From Thermoprotei archaeon (GTDB lineage Archaea; Thermoproteota; Thermoprotei_A; Sulfolobales; WANQ01), in NCBI GenBank assembly GCA_027038805.1, contig JALWGO010000158.1, positions 1 through 11,260 on the forward strand: a DNA stretch of 11,260 nt, read 5' to 3'. The notes below the pieces were generated by a model. It made no database searches, was not told the DNA's origin, and worked only from the letters and a program-made list of their open reading frames with translations. Position numbers and translations under genes: made by a program. Shown here one piece after another: positions 7,419 to 11,260 of this stretch; the stretch's first letter is position 1; each line of letters opens with the position of its first letter.

Positions 7419-7614
7419 TACCTACACCATCTACTCTATTCTTTTACTTATTAATAGATGATAATGTTTAATAGTTGGTAAAAATGAATGGGTACAGGAT
7501 CAGTCATATTATATTGTCTTATCTTATAGGTTAAAAGATGGTTTCCCATTACTTATATGTAATACTAGCGTATTCTCCAGTTAATACCTTAATATACGAG
7601 AACAGTTGTTTAGA
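7419..7614. other. AT-rich intergenic region of 196 bases
   Basis: It holds the leader and probable promoter of the tandem winged-helix gene: on the minus strand CTATTAATA near 7463-7455 would set a start around 7435, just ahead of the GGTG site. The rest, up to the end of the small acidic gene, shows AT-rich sequence without a clear gene, RNA or long repeat. Confidence 0.4.
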
Positions 7615-7890
7615 CTATTTCCTTGGAGGAGTTCTAGGCCTTATTTCAAGGGGCTCTAGGGACTCTATGTTGTCTCCGAGCTCTTCACCTAATGTACTCT
7701 CATCTGCTATTAGGGATCTCTCCTTAGCGTATTCAAGTATGATTTTCTCATCAAGGTCTCCTGGTTTTACAGCGAAGTCTATTTGTATTCCCTTTCTCCG
7801 GGCCCATTCTACAAAGTCTTCTAAGAGGCCGCCGGAGATTATGAGGTCTAATAGTTCTTGTTTACTTTTCATAGAAATAGTAGAGGGCAT
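7615..7890 (-). CDS. small acidic protein of unknown function
   Basis: A 91-residue charged protein, mostly predicted helix. Residues 8-60 alternate hydrophobic and acidic/basic residues (ELLDLIISGGLLEDFVEWARR), followed by an acidic stretch (64-80) and a basic Pro-rich end RPRTPPRK. The amphipathic composition supports a real gene on this strand, against the Ser-rich frame on the opposite strand. The start is ATG at 7890-7888; a second in-frame ATG is at 7872. No strong ribosome binding site precedes either, so the start is uncertain. It lies 89 bases after the kinase gene on the same strand, with AT-rich promoter-like sequence between (7931-7960), so it may be transcribed alone. Not recognised as a known family. 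Confidence 0.65.
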   Translation of the reverse strand: MPSTISMKSKQELLDLIISGGLLEDFVEWARRKGIQIDFAVKPGDLDEKIILEYAKERSLIADESTLGEELGDNIESLEPLEIRPRTPPRK

Positions 7891-7979
7891 AGTAGAGTCC
7901 CAGACTATTACTGTCTTTAGGGGATATTAAGTTTTACAATATATTTTTATTTAATATAGGTGGGTCTTTCTATGGGTGA

Positions 7980-9101
7980 TTACTCGATTTTTAACACGAG
8001 TTCTTCATTGTAGTCTACTATAACTCTAATATAGCCTCTTAGCTTCTTGTCTACTTTGGGATCCCCCGTATCTACTCTAAGTTTTCTTATCTTTGATATT
8101 TTGTCTCGTGTTGCAACGACTATTATGTTGTTTTTACCTATCTTCTCTAGTATTTTAGGGCTTATTTGCTGGTTTCCTCGACCGAGTAGAAATCCTTGGC
8201 CTCCTATTGGTGTTAGAATGATCTTAGCTTTCCTGTATTTGTCTATTAGTTCTAGTAGTTGTTTCTCGTTTAGGTCTTTTCCAATAAGTCTTCCATTATA
8301 TACTGCATCTACTCCTAGTAGCGTTTTCTCGATACCTAAGAGGTCTGCTACGGCTTTTACTGTTGTACCAGGACCTAGAATGTAGAGAGTATCAGACTCC
8401 ATGTTTTCGACGACATATTTGGCTATTGCTTCCTGATTCTCCTTTATACTAGGTGTTGTGGGGGTAGGCTCTTTTCCTGGTTGTAATAGGTTGGGGACTT
8501 TTATTGTTAGAGCTGTTCCGTAGAGCCTTATTTTCAGCTGGTCTCTTCTAAAAGCCTCTTCATCTATGTCTAATACTTCTACTTCTTCTATCCTATAGTT
8601 TCCTCTCACATAGTGTTCTAGTATTTTTGCTGCTGCTTCAGGTGTGACTGCGAATACTGGACTGTATATTTTAACTCCACTGGGGACCCCTAGTATTGGG
8701 ATCCTCTTGTCTACTGCTTCTATGATATCTCTTGCTGTTCCATCTCCTCCGACAAAAACTAATAGTTTTACCCCCCGGTTAACCATTGTTTGCGAGATAA
8801 TCTTCGTGTCCTGAGCACTTGTTATACGTGATCTTAACTCCCCGGTTAACACATATGGGATACCTTCTTCTTCAACAAGTTCCGAGCCCATGGGATGGGG
8901 GGCAACGTATAGTTCAATATATCTTTCTAAACCTAGCCGCTTGTATTCTCGTAGAAACCGCTTTGCACGTAGAGGGGCAACAGGTTTTGCTCCGAGTTCT
9001 AGGGCTTTCTTATAGGCGTCTCCATCTGTTCCCTTTAATCCTACTCTACCACCCATACCAGCTATGGGGTTTACGAGGAACCCGATCCTTATTTTAGCCA
9101 T
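7980..9101 (-). CDS. ATP-NAD/AcoX-type kinase (NAD kinase superfamily)
   Basis: A 373-residue protein of the NAD kinase/diacylglycerol kinase fold, COG3199-like (ATP-NAD/AcoX kinase). N-terminal NPIAGMGG (11-18) and the ATP-binding VGGDGTARDI (117-126) are the family signature. GVPSGVKIYSPVF (138-150) matches the second conserved block, and LGPGTTVKA (242-250) and LTPIGGQGFLLGRGNQ (296-311) the later ones. It is longer than classical archaeal NAD kinase (COG0061, about 250-280 residues), so the phosphate acceptor is uncertain: NAD, a lipid or another small molecule. The ATG at 9101-9099 lies 1 base after the TAA of dph6, with GAGGAA upstream in the last dph6 codons, so the two are co-transcribed. 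It contains the third exact copy of the 16-base repeat (8834-8849) and a two-mismatch copy (8767-8782). Confidence 0.88.
   Translation of the reverse strand: MAKIRIGFLVNPIAGMGGRVGLKGTDGDAYKKALELGAKPVAPLRAKRFLREYKRLGLERYIELYVAPHPMGSELVEEEGIPYVLTGELRSRITSAQDTKIISQTMVNRGVKLLVFVGGDGTARDIIEAVDKRIPILGVPSGVKIYSPVFAVTPEAAAKILEHYVRGNYRIEEVEVLDIDEEAFRRDQLKIRLYGTALTIKVPNLLQPGKEPTPTTPSIKENQEAIAKYVVENMESDTLYILGPGTTVKAVADLLGIEKTLLGVDAVYNGRLIGKDLNEKQLLELIDKYRKAKIILTPIGGQGFLLGRGNQQISPKILEKIGKNNIIVVATRDKISKIRKLRVDTGDPKVDKKLRGYIRVIVDYNEELVLKIE
8767..8782. repeat. 16-base near-palindrome, variant copy (14 of 16)
   Basis: TTTACCCCCCGGTTAA differs from the exact copies at two positions. It is read in a different frame: here the minus strand encodes V-N-R-G-V, not L-T-G-E-L. 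Confidence 0.6.
8834..8849. repeat. 16-base near-palindrome, copy 3 (exact)
   Basis: TTAACTCCCCGGTTAA inside the kinase gene, encoding L-T-G-E-L at residues 85-89. The host protein is unrelated to the one carrying copies 1 and 2. Confidence 0.75.
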
Positions 9102-9102
9102 A

Positions 9103-9786
9103 TTATTTTTCCTCGAGAACAGCGTCTTCTATTATGAAGTACCCGTATCCGGCTGGAAACCACGTCTTCCTACCCTTTCTTATCCTTACTTTTTTCCTCA
9201 TAAGTGGTGAGTCTACTACGAAGGTCTCGAATTCTCCTCCCTCTCCCACAGGACTTATATGGTATCTCTTACATGCTTTAAGGAACTCTTCTATGTTATC
9301 TCTTGTTATCTCTACTCCAAGCCATTTCTCGGTAAGACCGTAGGCTTGTACTGCAGTTATAATAAATCTCAGATTTGCTGCCTCCTTTCTAATGAGTTCT
9401 TCTTGGTTTTGTCCCCATAGAGGGGCTATGTGTTTTATACCGAGTTTTTCAGCTATTCTATCTACTCGTTTCTTCTGGTACATGCTTGCTACTGCTCCCG
9501 TTACTATAGCGTCTATTCCTTCTCTTGTTACTAGTGTTTCTAGGATCTTTCCTAGTTCTTCTACTTCTCTTTCCTTTATACCGCTTACCTTATAGTATAC
9601 TATTTTCTTATTCATTGCCTCTGCGTGGAGTTTTGTCCACTTAATATTTACTACATGGAACATCCATGAGTCTTCTCTAACTGGTATAGCTGTTAAGAGT
9701 AATTCAATTCTTAATCCTTGTTTACTAGCTTCTATTATTGCGTAGTGAGAGTCTTTTCCACCCGTATAGAGGGCGATAGCCTTCAA
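9103..9786 (-). CDS. dph6: diphthine-ammonia ligase (Dph6-type)
   Basis: A 227-residue ATP-binding protein of the Dph6/DUF71 family (PF01902). Dph6 performs the last step of diphthamide synthesis, ATP-driven amidation of diphthine on the conserved histidine of elongation factor 2, in the cytoplasm. The N-terminal PP-loop reads TGGKDS (8-13), with Thr where Ser is usual. Family blocks follow: GAVASMYQKKRVDR (97-110), PLWGQNQ (122-128) and the signature GEGGEFETFVVDSP (181-194). Length matches the stand-alone archaeal enzyme. The start is TTG at 9786-9784 with GGTG 6 bases upstream; starting at MKAIALYTGGKDS, the PP-loop sits right at the N-terminus as expected. It is followed by the kinase gene after 1 base, and the regulator gene lies 55 bases upstream. 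Confidence 0.93.
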   Translation of the reverse strand: MKAIALYTGGKDSHYAIIEASKQGLRIELLLTAIPVREDSWMFHVVNIKWTKLHAEAMNKKIVYYKVSGIKEREVEELGKILETLVTREGIDAIVTGAVASMYQKKRVDRIAEKLGIKHIAPLWGQNQEELIRKEAANLRFIITAVQAYGLTEKWLGVEITRDNIEEFLKACKRYHISPVGEGGEFETFVVDSPLMRKKVRIRKGRKTWFPAGYGYFIIEDAVLEEK

Positions 9787-9841
9787 TCTCTACACCATTT
9801 CAATAGGCTTCAATTTCTTTTCTAGCCCATGTCCAGCATTA

Positions 9842-10477
9842 TTACCTTAGTCTTGATAGTAGGTCCAATGCAACTTCTATCAACGCCTTCTCTGACTCAC
9901 GTGGGTTGGGACTCCATGAAACCAAAACCAAGTCCCCATTTCCTGCTCTAGCTTTTTCCGCTATCCTTCTTATCTCGTTGGAAGTATATTCTTCGACACC
10001 AGCTAGTTTTGCCATGTTATTTTCTACGACTATTATTAGCGCTGCTCTTGCCCCCCTTCTTATTAGCTCGTCTCTTAACTCTAGCACATTTATTTTCTTT
10101 AATAGGTGACTGGCTTTTCTTAATACAATTATTTTTGAGTTAGGCCATTCAGCTGTTTCGTGTAAATCCATCGTAGCGGGGGGTCTTATTTTCTCTAAGA
10201 TTTCTTTAATGATTTTTCTTCCCTTAGATGTGAGATAGGCGCCAGCTATGGGGTCTATGTCCACTATGCTGAGTTCTTTGAGTCTACGTAGCATTGTCTT
10301 AACGCTTGCCTCACCTAAGCCTAGCTTTTCAGCTATCTTCAGTCTTCCCAGTGGCCCCTCTTCTAGTAGCAGCAATAATGCCTGGTAGACATCTGCTCTA
10401 CTATACCTTGGTTTTATTCCTCTTCTCTCGCTTGAAGTTTTTGAAAGTATGTCTAGGAATTCTTTCATATCAGTCAA
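9842..10477 (-). CDS. winged-helix protein with DUF4443-like C-terminal domain
   Basis: A 211-residue archaeal protein. Residues 22-97 form a winged helix (helices around RADVYQALLLLLEE and LKIAEKLGLGEASVKTMLRRL, wing IVDIDPIAGAYLTSKG). Residues 100-211 form an alpha/beta domain (SKIIVLRKASHLLKKIN, RGARAALIIVVENN, GDLVLVSWSP) that I associate with DUF4443 (PF14544), a domain of unknown role often fused to such a helix; a small-ligand sensor is a guess. The start is TTG at 10477 with AGGG 8 bases upstream; an in-frame ATG three codons later (10468) has worse spacing. TTTAAATA at 10541-10534 suits a promoter with a leader of about 35 bases. It is the first gene of a likely unit with dph6 and the kinase (55-base gap, no clear TATA box inside). 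Confidence 0.82.
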   Translation of the reverse strand: MTDMKEFLDILSKTSSERRGIKPRYSRADVYQALLLLLEEGPLGRLKIAEKLGLGEASVKTMLRRLKELSIVDIDPIAGAYLTSKGRKIIKEILEKIRPPATMDLHETAEWPNSKIIVLRKASHLLKKINVLELRDELIRRGARAALIIVVENNMAKLAGVEEYTSNEIRRIAEKARAGNGDLVLVSWSPNPRESEKALIEVALDLLSRLR

Positions 10478-10533
10478 GGATTTAGCCCTATGATTGAAAA
10501 GTGTTTTCTAAAGTACTTATGGTTATCGTCTTG

Positions 10534-10541
10534 TATTTAAA
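10534..10541 (-). promoter_or_regulatory. TATA box for the DUF4443-like/dph6/kinase unit
   Basis: The minus strand reads TTTAAATA, an excellent match to the archaeal TATA box. The predicted start near 10512 gives a leader of about 35 bases before the TTG at 10477. A second identical TTTAAATA lies 13 bases upstream at 10554-10547. Confidence 0.5.
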
Positions 10542-10546
10542 CCCGA

Positions 10547-10554
10547 TATTTAAA
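10547..10554 (+). promoter_or_regulatory. second TATTTAAA element in the divergent region
   Basis: TATTTAAA repeats the 10534-10541 element with 5 bases between them. On the plus strand it could start transcription near 10577 toward the 10636 gene, about 60 bases ahead. TTTAAA is symmetric, so direction cannot be told. An alternative for the plus gene is GCTTAAAG near 10593. Confidence 0.33.
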
Positions 10555-10635
10555 TGTTGGAGTATATGGTAATACTGTTTTGTCTTGCCTATGCTTAAAG
10601 AGACCATTAACCTCAGATATCTTTGAGGATGTTGA

Positions 10636-11115
10636 ATGGCAGCGTATGTAGTAAATGATAGTTTATCAAGGCTTCTCTATGAGGGTTTGAGATTATCAAG
10701 TCTTATTTCATGTGAGAGGAGTAGAGATAAGCTTTCAATGTTTTGTCGGCACATTGATAGTAGTAGTGGTGTTAGAGTTGAAGTACTTGATAGATGGAAT
10801 ATCCGTATATTCATTGATGAAGAATTCATAGTATCGGGAAATTCATCGTATTACAGGGTTATTGGGGGGCCCGGTAAGACCCTCTTCTACGCGTTAAAGA
10901 CCTTGGCCAATATACCTTCTCACCGATCACTTGGTGTAGGGTTTGCTCAGAATGTTGAAGTATTAGACTATGGTGATTTAATTATAGTTGTCTTGGAGGA
11001 TGTTATGGCTGCTATAGGTAGAGACAGTTATGTGAGTATCTCTAGCTTGTTCCTAACACGTGAGGGGGATCCAATAGTTGTAGGTGAGTGGGAAAGGAAT
11101 TTGAACAATACCTAA
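10636..11115 (+). CDS. orphan protein of unknown function, 159 residues
   Basis: I do not recognise this protein. It starts with a helical segment (NDSLSRLLYEGLRLSSLISC, residues 7-26) containing Cys26 and Cys37. An alpha/beta core follows with alternating strands (GVRVEVLDRWNIRIFIDEEFIV, then DYGDLIIVVLEDVMAAIG), separated by GGPGKTLFYALKTLANI (77-93), a probable helix with a Gly-rich turn. No membrane segment or signal peptide is visible. The ATG at 10636 has GAGG 7 bases upstream, and an in-frame TGA sits directly before it, so the start is firm. CCTCA at 10611-10615 could pair with TGAGG at 10624-10628 over the ribosome binding site, a weak 5-bp stem. It is divergent from the DUF4443-like gene and may share its control region. 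Confidence 0.72.
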   Translation: MAAYVVNDSLSRLLYEGLRLSSLISCERSRDKLSMFCRHIDSSSGVRVEVLDRWNIRIFIDEEFIVSGNSSYYRVIGGPGKTLFYALKTLANIPSHRSLGVGFAQNVEVLDYGDLIIVVLEDVMAAIGRDSYVSISSLFLTREGDPIVVGEWERNLNNT

Positions 11116-11179
11116 TAGGTAACATTGTGGTTGTTTTAGTATAATATCCGATATATTATTATGCTTGTACTATGATATT

Positions 11180-11260
11180 ATGAACATGGTGGTTAACGTA
11201 TTGGAGTATAGGTCTTGGTCTTCTATCCGCAACCTTAAAGGCAAGGATCTTCTATGGCTA
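11180..11260 (+). CDS. N-terminal fragment of an unidentified protein
   Basis: An open frame to the right edge begins at ATG 11180 (27 codons) or, two codons later, at ATG 11186. From the second it reads MVVNVLEYRSWSSIRNLKGK then DLLWL. The sequence has a natural protein character and follows an AT-rich stretch (GTATAAT near 11139) that could be a promoter for a leaderless or short-leader transcript; no ribosome binding site is visible. The layout is faintly like the N-terminus of CorA-type ion transporters (strand, helix, then LLW before an acidic turn), but this is too short to assign. Confidence 0.45.
   Translation, partial: MNMVVNVLEYRSWSSIRNLKGKDLLWL

Noticed and set aside
7538..7930. 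A 130-codon plus-strand open frame opposite the small acidic gene
   Set aside because: Its product is Ser/Ile-rich with no domain character and no ribosome binding site, while the opposite strand gives a balanced charged protein.
8047..8385. Plus-strand open frame opposite the kinase
   Set aside because: It runs antisense to conserved kinase motifs, and its composition is that of a shadow frame.
8888..8903. CCCATGGGATGGGGGG, a GC-rich palindromic stretch
   Set aside because: It is inside the kinase coding sequence, has no second copy, and is explained by Pro/His/Met codons.
10864..10881. GGPGKT resembling a nucleotide-binding P-loop in the 159-residue orphan
   Set aside because: The full GxxxxGK[ST] pattern after a hydrophobic strand is absent and no Walker B or partner motifs follow.

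Overview
The window reads as chromosomal DNA of a hyperthermophilic crenarchaeon, most likely from the Desulfurococcales (a Staphylothermus-like genome is my best guess; the genus is inference). Evidence: an A-type ATP synthase operon in the archaeal order H-I-K-E-C-F, a Dph6-type diphthamide enzyme, archaeal winged-helix proteins, TATA-type promoters, AT-rich sequence with many ATA, AGA/AGG and TTA codons, GGTG-type ribosome binding sites, and TTG starts in about half the genes.

Left part (1-4653, minus strand): the proximal half of the A1Ao ATP synthase operon, read right to left: H and E (peripheral stalk), I (stator membrane subunit), K (rotor ring proteolipid), C (central stalk coupling subunit) and the first codons of F, which runs off the left edge. 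Subunits A, B and D are expected further left. K is a duplicated four-helix proteolipid with one carboxylate and a residue set like that of Na+-binding V-type rings.

Middle part (4841-7979): a plus-strand gene for a DUF2258-like protein is divergent from the ATPase operon and shares its upstream region. Three minus-strand genes of unknown function follow: a W/Y/R-rich protein with a degenerate zinc ribbon, a tandem winged-helix protein that may be a WhiP-like replication initiator, and a small acidic protein. A 16-base near-palindrome, TTAACTCCCCGGTTAA, occurs three times exactly and once with two mismatches between 5977 and 8849. All four copies lie inside genes and one is in a different reading frame. 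This is the most unusual signal in the window.

Right part (7980-10477, minus strand): a probable three-gene unit of a DUF4443-like winged-helix regulator, diphthine-ammonia ligase (Dph6) and an ATP-NAD/AcoX-type kinase, the last two only 1 base apart. A divergent plus-strand orphan (10636-11115) and the first codons of another plus-strand gene complete the window. No tRNA, rRNA, CRISPR array, insertion sequence or integrase was found.
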